Source of the DNA: Scalindua sp964437425 | GTDB taxonomy: Bacteria; Planctomycetota; Brocadiia; Brocadiales; Scalinduaceae | Assembly (NCBI GenBank): GCA_964437425.1 | Contig: CAYTGO010000001.1 | Coordinates: forward strand, 62,001 to 126,000 | Direction of reading: 5' to 3' | DNA: 64,000 nt | Shown: positions 18,605 through 27,349 of the stretch, in pieces | How positions within the stretch are numbered: position 1 is the first letter of the stretch | Layout: every line of letters starts with the position of its first letter | The notes under the pieces: generated by a model | What the model was told of the DNA's origin: nothing | Databases searched by the model: none | What the model saw: the letters and a program-made list of their open reading frames with translations, nothing else | Made by a program: the position numbers and the translations under genes

Positions 18605-19090
18605 GTGCGTTTGACTAAACACGTAAAATATACAGCAATTTTGTCAGTTGTTCTATTGCCATTCTGGAGTTTTGAGCAAATCTTTCTATTTGCCATAGGA
18701 AGTATTGTTATAGATATTGATCATTATATATTTTACGTTTTGAGTTTCAAAAGATTTGATGTTAAAGGAATGTTTGAATATTATGAAGAATGGCTTCCTT
18801 CTGTAAAGGATAAGATTCCGTATGCTGGAATGTGTATCTTTCATACCATTGAGATTTATCTGATTCTGGTTGTAAGTGCAACTTATATCAATGGTATATT
18901 GTATCTGGTTATGGGGTTGACATTTCATCAAGCGCTGGATCTGTTTGCGCTTAAGAGGAGCAATAGCCTGTTTAAAAGACCTTATTCTGTTATTGAACAT
19001 CTAATTCGCGTAAAAAGATGTAAGAAGCTTGGCTATCCCACATATGAAGTTATTTTACATAAGAGTGAAAGATTTAAGCGATGTGGTTAA
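18605..19090 (+). CDS. Small integral-membrane protein, YdjM/DUF457-like
   Basis: The 161-residue protein starts with GTG. It contains the His/Asp pattern of YdjM/DUF457-type putative membrane metal hydrolases: D37-I-D39-H40, then H80 and E83, then H108 and D112, each next to or within hydrophobic segments. Three to four membrane segments are likely. The assignment rests on this motif pattern only. It lies between the radical SAM block and a polytopic membrane protein, so a role in lipid-linked glycan processing is possible. Confidence 0.6.
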   Translation: MRLTKHVKYTAILSVVLLPFWSFEQIFLFAIGSIVIDIDHYIFYVLSFKRFDVKGMFEYYEEWLPSVKDKIPYAGMCIFHTIEIYLILVVSATYINGILYLVMGLTFHQALDLFALKRSNSLFKRPYSVIEHLIRVKRCKKLGYPTYEVILHKSERFKRCG

Positions 19091-19171
19091 TGGCAATAGA
19101 TAAGCAAGTTGAAAAAATATTGTAAGGCTTAAGGCAAATAAGGAAAAATATATAGTATTTGGTGGTACGGA

Positions 19172-20698
19172 GTGTATAGAGCAATAACATTTAACAATAA
19201 ATACTTCTTAATATTTTTATTCTTTGTAGGGATTCTGCATTGGTTCCTGTTCTGCAACTTGGTATATCCTTTTAATTGCAGGGAGATATACTCTACTGGT
19301 ATTGTAAACTTTATTGCAGCATCTTTTGAAACGAAAGAATTCAATTTCCTTGACTGGGTTAAAATAAATCAGATGTTTGGTGTTATTAAGGCTGCATTAC
19401 AAGGTGGTGTAATTCCATACCACGTACCTGAAATTGATAATATTATCAGGTCCGTACAGGGAAGATTTCTTGCTGCCCCGAGCTATACAATTGCCCCCCA
19501 CGTCCTTTTAATCTATTTTCTGGATTCGTCAACTTTCTACCTGGTAAACTTGTTGTTGATGTATTCAGTTGGTTTTTATGGCTGTATATTGATAAAAAAA
19601 CATTACAGCTTAGGGTTAGTGCCATTCACGTTCTTGTTTATCCTGTTTAACTTTAATGGATATTTTGTCGAAAAATATGTTGCATATGGTGATGCTCAAA
19701 TGGGGTATTTTCTCATGCCATTCATCATCATTTATGTTTTCAGAGCATCAGAAGCCGTGATTAAAAACCTTAGAACGCAAATCCGATTTGGGCTCTTAAT
19801 AGGTATTGCTTTGTCTGGTATGTTGTGGCTGGGATCCTTACACATCTTTTTGAATTGTGTGACTTTTGTTTTAATTTGGGGGTTAGTAAATTACAAATTG
19901 TGGAAGGTTTCGTTAGTTTCCTTCGCTACAGCGATTATAACATCGTCAATTCGTATCTTTCCTGCACTGGTTACTGTAGATACTGGAAGTAGGAGTGAAC
20001 TGTGGACAGGTTATACCAGTAATATTATTTTTGCATTTATTAAGCTTCCTACGCTGATATCACCATGGTTTTTCCATTCCTGGGAATATAGTTTTTATTT
20101 AGGAGTCATAGGGGCTTGTGCACTTATATATTTTGGTTATGCCGGTAGTTTCATGAAGGGGAAAAGGGTTCAGTTTAGTGGTTGGTATTCTCTAGGTATT
20201 CCAAGCCTGTACATGCTTGTCTTGTCAATAGGGAATTTTAAAAAGTATTTATTGCCAGATTTTATGCCGTTGATAAATAAAGAGTATATACCTTCACGAT
20301 ATATCTTTATTCCTGTTTTAGTGTTTACTGTAATCGCGTCTATAAACATGAATGATTTCATAAAGAAATACAACAATAGTAATAAGATTAAATTTGCACT
20401 ATCAGTGTTGTGCTTTCTTATAGCGGCATCTGTCTTTAATCATTCCAGAATCTGGAGAATGCATAAAATTGAAACTGATCATAGTCAGGTTTTAGCACAA
20501 AACGAGGTGGAACGAACAGGGCATCAGGGTGAGCTAGACAGACGTGTCTATATAAGTAATAACTCTGATGATATCATCTATATTGCAGTATTCTGGTTAG
20601 GATTACTTGTATCGCTACTTTCATTATCAGCCATTACCTTGTGGTTATGGATAGATTGGAAAAGACGTAAAACGGAGCTCAGCAAGATATTAATTTGA
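19172..20698 (+). CDS. Polytopic membrane protein, possible GT-C glycosyltransferase or polymerase
   Basis: The 508-residue protein starts with GTG and has about twelve hydrophobic segments, beginning at residue 10 and ending with a strong one near 470-495. I do not see a clear family motif. The size and a long first extracytoplasmic loop (about 32-105) fit GT-C enzymes that use polyprenyl-phosphate sugars, or an O-antigen polymerase (Wzy). It is the only candidate for either role in the window. The GT2 at 10160-10930 could supply its lipid-linked sugar. Function is inferred only from topology. Confidence 0.6.
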   Translation: MYRAITFNNKYFLIFLFFVGILHWFLFCNLVYPFNCREIYSTGIVNFIAASFETKEFNFLDWVKINQMFGVIKAALQGGVIPYHVPEIDNIIRSVQGRFLAAPSYTIAPHVLLIYFLDSSTFYLVNLLLMYSVGFYGCILIKKHYSLGLVPFTFLFILFNFNGYFVEKYVAYGDAQMGYFLMPFIIIYVFRASEAVIKNLRTQIRFGLLIGIALSGMLWLGSLHIFLNCVTFVLIWGLVNYKLWKVSLVSFATAIITSSIRIFPALVTVDTGSRSELWTGYTSNIIFAFIKLPTLISPWFFHSWEYSFYLGVIGACALIYFGYAGSFMKGKRVQFSGWYSLGIPSLYMLVLSIGNFKKYLLPDFMPLINKEYIPSRYIFIPVLVFTVIASINMNDFIKKYNNSNKIKFALSVLCFLIAASVFNHSRIWRMHKIETDHSQVLAQNEVERTGHQGELDRRVYISNNSDDIIYIAVFWLGLLVSLLSLSAITLWLWIDWKRRKTELSKILI

Positions 20699-20738
20699 TC
20701 TTGTGCAAAACTGTTTTTGCGCATATTTTCTAAGATTT

Positions 20739-21779
20739 ATGATGACAGAACCAATAGCCGCTAGAGATGAAATACTGCTGGAAGACCTTGTATTAGTAGA
20801 TGGACAGGCTGGTTGCGGAAAAACTCTATTCACCGCCATTGTGGCTGCAATGGATCGAGTTGAGTTATTAAACTATTCACCAGAGCTTGAGAATATTTGT
20901 GCCCTAAAGTACCTGGGTAAAATAGATGATGATGCTACAGAAGCTATGATTAGGATTCAAATGGATCTTGTGCTTTATGAAACTATGATGAGCCGGAGCA
21001 CGAATTTCAGGCCGACAGATCTTTCAAGTGCATTTCGTGATGTAGATTTCTTGACTTATGTAAAAAGGCTTTTCTCAAAAGGGGATGAAATTATTCCAAA
21101 GCGCATCAAGGAGGAGAAGCCCATTCTGCATTTTGCTACACACAACTTACTTGCTTACTGTGAACCAATTCTTAAAGCTTTGGGTCGGCGAGTCGTGCTT
21201 GTTGAAGTTGTCAGACATCCATTATATATGCTGATACAACAGACACTGAGTCAGATCAATCTTTCTGAGCCATCAGGGACTGCGCGCCAGTTTCAACTTT
21301 TTATTAAGCATAAGGGCAAATCGCTTCCATGCTGGCATTTTGGACAGGAGGAGTTATTTTTGAGATCCAATCCTGTTGAGAGGGCAATTTACGAAATGCA
21401 GAAAATTTCTGATCTCACCGAATCATTTAAGAGAGAATTCAGTGAAGATTACGGGGGGCAATTAGTAACGATTCCATTTGAAAAATTCGTTCTTGATCCC
21501 TGGCCGTATATGAGAAGGCTTGAAGAGGTCCTTGCAACCAGGATGACGTCTAAGACACGTAAGGTAATGAAGAAGCAAAATGTACCACGAGAAAAGATAT
21601 CTGATGGAATACCGCTGGATATTTATAAACGTTGTGGCTGGGAGCCTCCAGGAAAAGAGTTAAATGAACAGCAGGAGATGGATAAACGCAGGCAGTATGC
21701 AATTGATCAGGGTGCAAGCAAAGAGGCCATGGACGTATTGGACAGGATATGTTTGGAATACAATGAGAAATATTTATAG
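20739..21779 (+). CDS. P-loop protein, possibly sulfotransferase-like
   Basis: I place the start at the first of two adjacent ATG codons; an in-frame GTG at 20703 would add 12 residues. The protein (346 residues) has a Walker A-like GQAGCGKT at 22-29. A second motif VRHPLY (R159, H160, P161) after a strand resembles the 3'-phosphate-binding segment of sulfotransferases (RNPxD). The rest is helical and charged. A PAPS-dependent sulfotransferase or another P-loop transferase acting on the glycan are both possible. It is not a kinase or ATPase family I recognise. Confidence 0.6.
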   Translation: MMTEPIAARDEILLEDLVLVDGQAGCGKTLFTAIVAAMDRVELLNYSPELENICALKYLGKIDDDATEAMIRIQMDLVLYETMMSRSTNFRPTDLSSAFRDVDFLTYVKRLFSKGDEIIPKRIKEEKPILHFATHNLLAYCEPILKALGRRVVLVEVVRHPLYMLIQQTLSQINLSEPSGTARQFQLFIKHKGKSLPCWHFGQEELFLRSNPVERAIYEMQKISDLTESFKREFSEDYGGQLVTIPFEKFVLDPWPYMRRLEEVLATRMTSKTRKVMKKQNVPREKISDGIPLDIYKRCGWEPPGKELNEQQEMDKRRQYAIDQGASKEAMDVLDRICLEYNEKYL

Positions 21780-21806
21780 TTCAATTTAATACAAATGGAG
21801 AGCAAG

Positions 21807-22946
21807 ATGAAAACTGTCTGTATGATTCCTGCCCGTCTTGGCAGTAACAGGGTTAAAAAGAAGAATTTGCGCCTGATTAATGGAAAACCGTTGATCAGTT
21901 ATATTATTGATACAGTCAAACAATGTGATTGCTTTGATGAAATATATTTGAATTCTGAAGCATTGATATTCAAGGAAATTGCTGATCAACATGGCATATC
22001 ATTTTATAAACGTCCGGACGAATATGCAACCGATCAATCAACCAATGACGAATTTGCACTGGATTTCATAGAGAATGTTTCTGGCGAAATTCTGATTCAG
22101 GTCCTTCCGACGTCACCATTAATATCAGCAGATGAAATCAACGCCTTTGCCAGGGAAATGTTGCGTGAGAATTATGATACGTTGATTTCAGTTGAAAATA
22201 AACAGATAGCATGCGTTTATGAAAATGAGCCTGTTAATTATGACAAGTTAAAAGTGAATCCACCGTCTCAAACAATGAAGCCAGTACAGGCATATGCAAC
22301 AGTCTTGATGGGCTGGGAGTATGAGACATTTCGAAAAAATATGGAAAAGTACGGCTCCGCATATCATGGTGGTGAAGGTAGGACTGGATACTTTGAATTA
22401 AGAGGGTTGTCTACTATTGATATAGATCAGGAAGCGGACTTTCTGCTAATAGAAAAAATAATGATGTCACAGAATCGCAATGTTGATAGAGAGATTGAAT
22501 ACTACGATGATAAATCGTGTGAACATGTAGAAGTTGATGTTGAGAGTATACTTGAGAAGGACGGCCTGAGAAGAAACGATCTCTACAATGCAAACCGGGA
22601 GATTATAAATGTTTCTGAAATAATTAATGAAAATGGAAGGTCTGCACCATGGAGTAGGCGTGTAATTGAAACTGAGAGTAATTCAGCTACAATCCTTGCT
22701 CAGCTTCCCGGTGAAGGAAATAGACGGCACTATCATCCTGCCTGGAACGAATGGTGGTATATAATTGAGGGGGAATGGGAATGGGAAATTGAGGGAGAAA
22801 AGAAGATTGTAAAAAAAGGCGATATCGTATTTATGAAGAAGGGCAGGGTGCATAAAATAACCGCGGCTGGTAAAGAACTGGCAATCCGCCTGGCTGTAAG
22901 CCGTGCAGATGTCGCACACGTTTATCCGGGAGAAAGCAATGTCTGA
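21807..22946 (+). CDS. CMP-sugar synthetase (NeuA-like) fused to a cupin
   Basis: I choose the ATG at 21807 because GGAG lies 7 nt upstream; the ATG at 21795 contains that site. The N-terminal half (1 to about 230) begins with the NeuA/KdsB signature IPARLGSNRVKKKN and GKPLI, which binds CTP. The C-terminal domain (about 285-379) is a cupin with metal ligands H308, H310 and E315 and a later His in GRVHKI. CMP-acylneuraminate synthetases are normally about 230 residues, so the cupin is an added domain, perhaps an isomerase or substrate sensor. It starts a tightly coupled cassette that runs to 29653. Confidence 0.85.
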   Translation: MKTVCMIPARLGSNRVKKKNLRLINGKPLISYIIDTVKQCDCFDEIYLNSEALIFKEIADQHGISFYKRPDEYATDQSTNDEFALDFIENVSGEILIQVLPTSPLISADEINAFAREMLRENYDTLISVENKQIACVYENEPVNYDKLKVNPPSQTMKPVQAYATVLMGWEYETFRKNMEKYGSAYHGGEGRTGYFELRGLSTIDIDQEADFLLIEKIMMSQNRNVDREIEYYDDKSCEHVEVDVESILEKDGLRRNDLYNANREIINVSEIINENGRSAPWSRRVIETESNSATILAQLPGEGNRRHYHPAWNEWWYIIEGEWEWEIEGEKKIVKKGDIVFMKKGRVHKITAAGKELAIRLAVSRADVAHVYPGESNV

Positions 22947-23655
22947 ATCAAATAGAGTTGTTATTATTGGCGGGACATCTGGTATTGGACTGGTAACGGC
23001 ACAGTACCTGAAGAATAAAGGTTACGAACTAATAGTAGCAGGCAGAAGGTCGATGGATATTGAAGGAATTGAAACATTTAAAGTCGATGTCTGTTCGGAG
23101 GAATCGGTTGCAGAGCTGTTTAATGTCTCACTGAAACATTATGATGATATTAACGCACTGGTATATGCTGCTGGTATTGCTGCCCCCCAGAAAAAAATTG
23201 AGAATTTTGATAAAAATTTGTGGGATAATATTATAGCCACAAATGTTACAGGAGCTCTTTTAACTCTCAAATATTCATTTAACGTTCTTAAAAGGAATCG
23301 TGGCAGAGTGGCCATTGTCAACTCACTGGCGGCACGTCGCTGCAGTGAACTTTCCGGCATGGAGTATACTGCCAGTAAGGCGGCACTTGGAGCATTAGTT
23401 AGACAGCTTTCTATTGAGTGGGCCTCAGACAATGTTTTGATCAATTCAGTATATCCTGGTATGACTATGACGCCAATGTTGACGGAAAATGTCAGCAAGG
23501 ATAAACTAAAGGAAATAGAAGAAAAGATTCCTTTGGGGAGAATTGCAAAGTCGGAAGAGATTGCCCGTGCCATTGAATTTCTAATAAATCCAGAAAATGC
23601 ATATATGACGGGAGTTGGAATAGATGTTTGCGGTGGGCAATACTTGAATGGGTGA
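22939..23655 (+). CDS. Short-chain dehydrogenase/reductase
   Basis: The ATG at 22939 follows GGGAGA and overlaps the preceding stop by 8 nt. The 238-residue product has the classical SDR features GGTSGIG near the N-terminus, NSLA with catalytic Ser, and YTASK with the catalytic Tyr and Lys. It ends in the common GVGIDVCGGQY segment of FabG-like enzymes. It probably oxidises or reduces a sugar or cyclitol hydroxyl in the cassette. Confidence 0.88.
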   Translation: MSESNRVVIIGGTSGIGLVTAQYLKNKGYELIVAGRRSMDIEGIETFKVDVCSEESVAELFNVSLKHYDDINALVYAAGIAAPQKKIENFDKNLWDNIIATNVTGALLTLKYSFNVLKRNRGRVAIVNSLAARRCSELSGMEYTASKAALGALVRQLSIEWASDNVLINSVYPGMTMTPMLTENVSKDKLKEIEEKIPLGRIAKSEEIARAIEFLINPENAYMTGVGIDVCGGQYLNG

Positions 23656-24682
23656 TTCAGCACAAGAACAAAGAGACCGTTATATTGTTGGTGCATATGC
23701 AACGTCCCCAAATATCTATAAATGGGACCAGGAAACAGAGCTACAATATTTCAATGAGTTAAAGAAACTTCCATCTATTCGAGGTTTGGAGTTGCCTTTT
23801 TGGGGTGATGGTTTGCATCCTTTTGATGATAGGTGGCTATTGGAGAATATTGACCCATCATGGGAGAATGTACTTACATGTGTACCTGGAACTATGAAAA
23901 GCTTGCAGACTGATTCAAATTTTGGTCTTGCCTCAAAATCTGAAGAGAGTAGAAAAAAAGCTATAGAGTTATACAAGAGGGCACTTCTATCTGTAAGAAA
24001 GTTAAACGAGCATCTAGGTAAAAACGCGGTACTGGCAGTGCACATTACTTCGTCACCGTCTAACGCCAGGAACAATATTGTTGGTTGTGCAGAAAAATTT
24101 CTAGATTCTTTGTTGGAGATCTCCTCCTGGGACTGGTGTGGCGCCAGGATTGTGATAGAACACTGTGACGCATACTCTGAAGGGTTTAAGCCTCAAAAAG
24201 GGTTTTTGGACTTGGATGATGAGATAGATTCTGTTTCAAGAGCCAATGAAAAAACTAATACAAATGTGGGTATTACTATTAATTGGGCTCGTTCTGTAAT
24301 TGAGAAAAGAAATGTACTGGGTGCAGTTGAACACATAAGTGAGGTGGCCCGGTCAGGCATGTTGAGCGGAATAATGTTTTCGGGTGTAACAGACAGAAAA
24401 GATAATAAATATGGACAATGGGAAGATACGCACATGCCTCCTGCCAGGGAGGGTAATATGGAGTATTACGAAGATGATAGTTTGATGACTGCTGGAAACA
24501 TGGAAGCCTCACTAGCAGCATGTGACATAAGAATGCTTGATTATATAGGTATCAAACTATTAGCAATGCCAGAGGATACCTCGATTGAGCGAAGGGTTGG
24601 GCTTAATAGAGATGCAATGGGACTTTTGGATATAGTTATTTCCAGGAGTCATGATACAAATTTGGATCGTATGCAGTATTAG
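23648..24682 (+). CDS. DUF4862-like protein (possible TIM-barrel sugar enzyme)
   Basis: The 344-residue protein overlaps the upstream SDR by 8 nt. It opens with IVGAYATSPN (14-23), which I associate with the DUF4862 family, though without a search this is tentative. Segments such as LAVHITSSPS, IVIEHCDAYSEG and GITINWARS look like successive strands of a TIM barrel carrying Glu, His and Asp, as in xylose-isomerase-like enzymes. A sugar isomerase or epimerase role would suit the cassette. No catalytic assignment can be made. Confidence 0.7.
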   Translation: MGDSAQEQRDRYIVGAYATSPNIYKWDQETELQYFNELKKLPSIRGLELPFWGDGLHPFDDRWLLENIDPSWENVLTCVPGTMKSLQTDSNFGLASKSEESRKKAIELYKRALLSVRKLNEHLGKNAVLAVHITSSPSNARNNIVGCAEKFLDSLLEISSWDWCGARIVIEHCDAYSEGFKPQKGFLDLDDEIDSVSRANEKTNTNVGITINWARSVIEKRNVLGAVEHISEVARSGMLSGIMFSGVTDRKDNKYGQWEDTHMPPAREGNMEYYEDDSLMTAGNMEASLAACDIRMLDYIGIKLLAMPEDTSIERRVGLNRDAMGLLDIVISRSHDTNLDRMQY

Positions 24683-24697
24683 ATTTTTTTGCGTGAT

Positions 24698-25447
24698 ATG
24701 CACATAAACTTTGATAATAAAACAGTTGTTATAACCGGTGGGACCAGAGGGATTGGTGCGGCTATGGTAGAGGCTTTTCTGGAATCTGGAGCAAAGGTGT
24801 ATGCTACAGGAACAGACATTCAGGTTTTAAATGAACTGAATGAATCAGAAAAGTTGAAGTCTAGACCCATTGAATATCTCTACCTGGATTTTACATCACC
24901 GGATTCTGTGAATGAATGCTTAGAAATATTATCGAAGCTTGACCGCATAGATGTTCTAGTGAACAATGCAGGTGTAAATAAGATAGATACTATCGATGAG
25001 ATTGTGGATGAGGACTGGGACTGGATCAACACGGTAAACCTCAGAGGGCCGTTTGTCGTGACTAAAGCACTTGCTAAAAAAATGAAAGAACAGAAATCAG
25101 GCAAGGTAGTCAACATTTCCTCTATTTTCGGTGTGGTAAGCAAGGAAAAGAGAGCTGCTTATTCCACGACAAAATGTGGGTTGATAGGGTTAACGAAGGC
25201 TATAGCACTAGACCTTGCACCCTATAATATATTGGCGAATGCTGTATCACCCGGGTTTGTAGATACAGAACTGACCAGAAGGGTACTGGGTGATAAAGGA
25301 ATAGATGAACTTGTAGGAAAGATTCCACAGCTGAGACTCGCCAATTGCAAAGAGATTGCTAAAACAGTCTTATTTCTTGCAAGTGACCATAATACCTACA
25401 TTACCGGCCAGAATATTATTGTGGACGGGGGATTTACGAGTGCCTGA
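24698..25447 (+). CDS. Short-chain dehydrogenase/reductase
   Basis: I place the start at ATG 24698; a TTG at 24689 is in frame but not needed. The 249-residue protein has GGTRGIG near residue 14-20, NNAGVNK, NISS with catalytic Ser, and YSTTK with Tyr and Lys. It ends with GQNIIVDGGFTSA, typical of FabG-like SDRs. It is the second SDR of the cassette and overlaps the following cyclase gene by 8 nt. Confidence 0.88.
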   Translation: MHINFDNKTVVITGGTRGIGAAMVEAFLESGAKVYATGTDIQVLNELNESEKLKSRPIEYLYLDFTSPDSVNECLEILSKLDRIDVLVNNAGVNKIDTIDEIVDEDWDWINTVNLRGPFVVTKALAKKMKEQKSGKVVNISSIFGVVSKEKRAAYSTTKCGLIGLTKAIALDLAPYNILANAVSPGFVDTELTRRVLGDKGIDELVGKIPQLRLANCKEIAKTVLFLASDHNTYITGQNIIVDGGFTSA

Positions 25448-26507
25448 CTTTAAGGTGAAATCTATCGTACACGATTATAAGGTGCAGTTTGTTGATGACT
25501 CAAAACAAGTCCTGGCTCGGGAGATAAAAGAAGGAGATGTTGTCATCATTGATAACAAGGTTAGAGATCTCTATCCGGATCTCCTAAACGGCATTTCACA
25601 AAATAACATGGTTGTTGGAATTGATGCAGATGAACATCAGAAAAGCTATCAGGGACTTATCCCCATCATTGAAAAACTTATTGCCGGAGGTTTTCGTAAG
25701 AACCATAGGCTCGTAGGTATTGGTGGTGGAATTATCCAGGATGTTACCGCATTTACGTCGTCCATAATGTACCGTGGTGTTTACTGGATTTTCTTCCCGA
25801 CAACCCTGCTCGCGCAGGGAGATAGTTGTATAGGCAGCAAGACCTCCATAAACTTTGGTGAATTTAAAAACCAGGTAGGTGGTTTTTATCCACCCAATGA
25901 GATTTATGTAGATTTAAACTTTCTCGATACATTGTCAAGCGCCGAGTTGCAGTCTGGCCTGGGGGAGATGAGTCACTATTTTGTGGTGGTTGGCGAAGGA
26001 GATTTTAATAGATTCAAGAAGGAATATCCACTAGCAAAGCAGGATAAAAATATCTTAAATGGCCTGATTGAGAGAAGTCTGGAAATCAAGAAAAGCTATA
26101 TCGAGATCGATGAGTTCGACAGAAATAAGCGTCAGATTTTCAATTATGGTCACTCCTTTGGACACGCCATAGAGTCACTTACTAATTATGAGGTCCCACA
26201 CGGCATTGCTGTTAGCTGCGGAATGGATATGGCTAATTTTGTGTCAGTCAAGTTGGGCTACCTCCAATGTGAAATTCGGCAGGAGATCAGGGAACTGCTG
26301 GAACAGATATGGGATGGTTATGTAATCAGTAATTTGCCTATCGAAAAGTTTGCTAACGCCTTGAGTAAGGATAAAAAAAATGTGGGTAAAGAGCTGCGAC
26401 TTATACTTTGTAAGGGATATGGAAAGCTATTCAAGGCGGGTATACAATTAGACAAGCAGTTTATAGGTTTGCTTGAGGAGTATTTTGATAAGGAACTGGC
26501 CCGCTAA
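25440..26507 (+). CDS. Dehydroquinate-synthase-like sugar-phosphate cyclase
   Basis: The start is GTG 25440, within the end of the SDR; an upstream reading-frame extension is not homologous. The 355-residue protein follows the DHQS fold: NAD-binding GGGIIQD, PTTLLAQGDS, and the zinc ligands E176, H238 (NYGHSFGH) and H254. The Lys normally three residues after the zinc Glu is H179 here (GEMSH), and the usual GGGVIGD reads GGGIIQD. Thus it is probably not the shikimate enzyme but a relative such as a 2-epi-5-epi-valiolone or 2-deoxy-scyllo-inosose synthase type. A cyclitol product is inferred. Confidence 0.85.
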   Translation: MPDFKVKSIVHDYKVQFVDDSKQVLAREIKEGDVVIIDNKVRDLYPDLLNGISQNNMVVGIDADEHQKSYQGLIPIIEKLIAGGFRKNHRLVGIGGGIIQDVTAFTSSIMYRGVYWIFFPTTLLAQGDSCIGSKTSINFGEFKNQVGGFYPPNEIYVDLNFLDTLSSAELQSGLGEMSHYFVVVGEGDFNRFKKEYPLAKQDKNILNGLIERSLEIKKSYIEIDEFDRNKRQIFNYGHSFGHAIESLTNYEVPHGIAVSCGMDMANFVSVKLGYLQCEIRQEIRELLEQIWDGYVISNLPIEKFANALSKDKKNVGKELRLILCKGYGKLFKAGIQLDKQFIGLLEEYFDKELAR

Positions 26508-26536
26508 TGTTATTAACGAATCGTGAGTAGAAAACT

Positions 26537-27349
26537 ATGAAAATCTGGAAAAATACAGCAACACTAGATGGTTACGATGACGGTCTTTTTTTTACGAATG
26601 TAAAGCAGGATGCTGACATTGCATTATTGGGAGGCAAATCTATTGTTCTAGACGAATTTACAAGTCTAAAAGGGATTTTCCGTGTGGGTATCAGTGGAGA
26701 TAACGTTCCAAAAGAAGAGGCGGAGTCTATGGGGATTAAGGTGTGCTTCCCTCCACAAGAGACTATAGATATAATTTACGAGGAAACGGCCAGTTTCACC
26801 TGTAGCCTGATCTTCAGGATGCTCTATAGTGAGATTGGGACGTTGGAACCTTGGATGAAGCATATCCGTGCCCAGTTGGCTGACAGGGTATTGCTTGTGA
26901 TAGGTATGGGAAATATAGGTACCCGTGTAGCTGAAAAGATGAGAGGCTTTTTAAAGGTAAAGTCATATGATCTGTTACAAAATACAGCATCAGAACTTAA
27001 AGATTTAATTGTGTCGGCTGACTGTATCACACTGCACATGCCCAAAAGTCAAGAGAATATACATTTTATGGATAGCGAGAAGCTATCATGGATGAAAGAC
27101 GGTGCCGTACTCATCAACACTGCTAGGGGGGCGATAGTAGATGAAGAGGCTCTATTAAAAGAGATAGAATCTTTGCGATTACGTGCTGCTTTTGATGTTT
27201 ACTGGCAGGAGCCTTACCAGGGAAAATTGAAGAAATACCACCCGGATCGTTTCTATATGACTCCTCACGTGGCTAGTACATGTAACAGATTCCTTGAGGG
27301 ATGCAGGAGAGGGCTCGATATTTTAATAGAGGATCTTTCTAGTGCTTAA
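26537..27349 (+). CDS. D-isomer-specific 2-hydroxyacid dehydrogenase family protein
   Basis: The 270-residue protein has the NAD-binding GMGNIGTRV segment, NTARGAIVDEEAL with the catalytic Arg, a Glu in FDVYWQEP and the catalytic His in TPHVAST. It is shorter than the usual 310-330 residues because the N-terminal catalytic half is reduced. It may act on a 2-hydroxy acid or a cyclic alcohol in the cassette. It begins 29 bp after the cyclase and overlaps the next gene by 8 nt. Confidence 0.86.
   Translation: MKIWKNTATLDGYDDGLFFTNVKQDADIALLGGKSIVLDEFTSLKGIFRVGISGDNVPKEEAESMGIKVCFPPQETIDIIYEETASFTCSLIFRMLYSEIGTLEPWMKHIRAQLADRVLLVIGMGNIGTRVAEKMRGFLKVKSYDLLQNTASELKDLIVSADCITLHMPKSQENIHFMDSEKLSWMKDGAVLINTARGAIVDEEALLKEIESLRLRAAFDVYWQEPYQGKLKKYHPDRFYMTPHVASTCNRFLEGCRRGLDILIEDLSSA

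Noticed and set aside
25356..25439. N-terminal extension of the cyclase frame
   Set aside because: It lies within the end of the SDR gene in another frame and is not homologous; the GTG at 25440 fits the family start.
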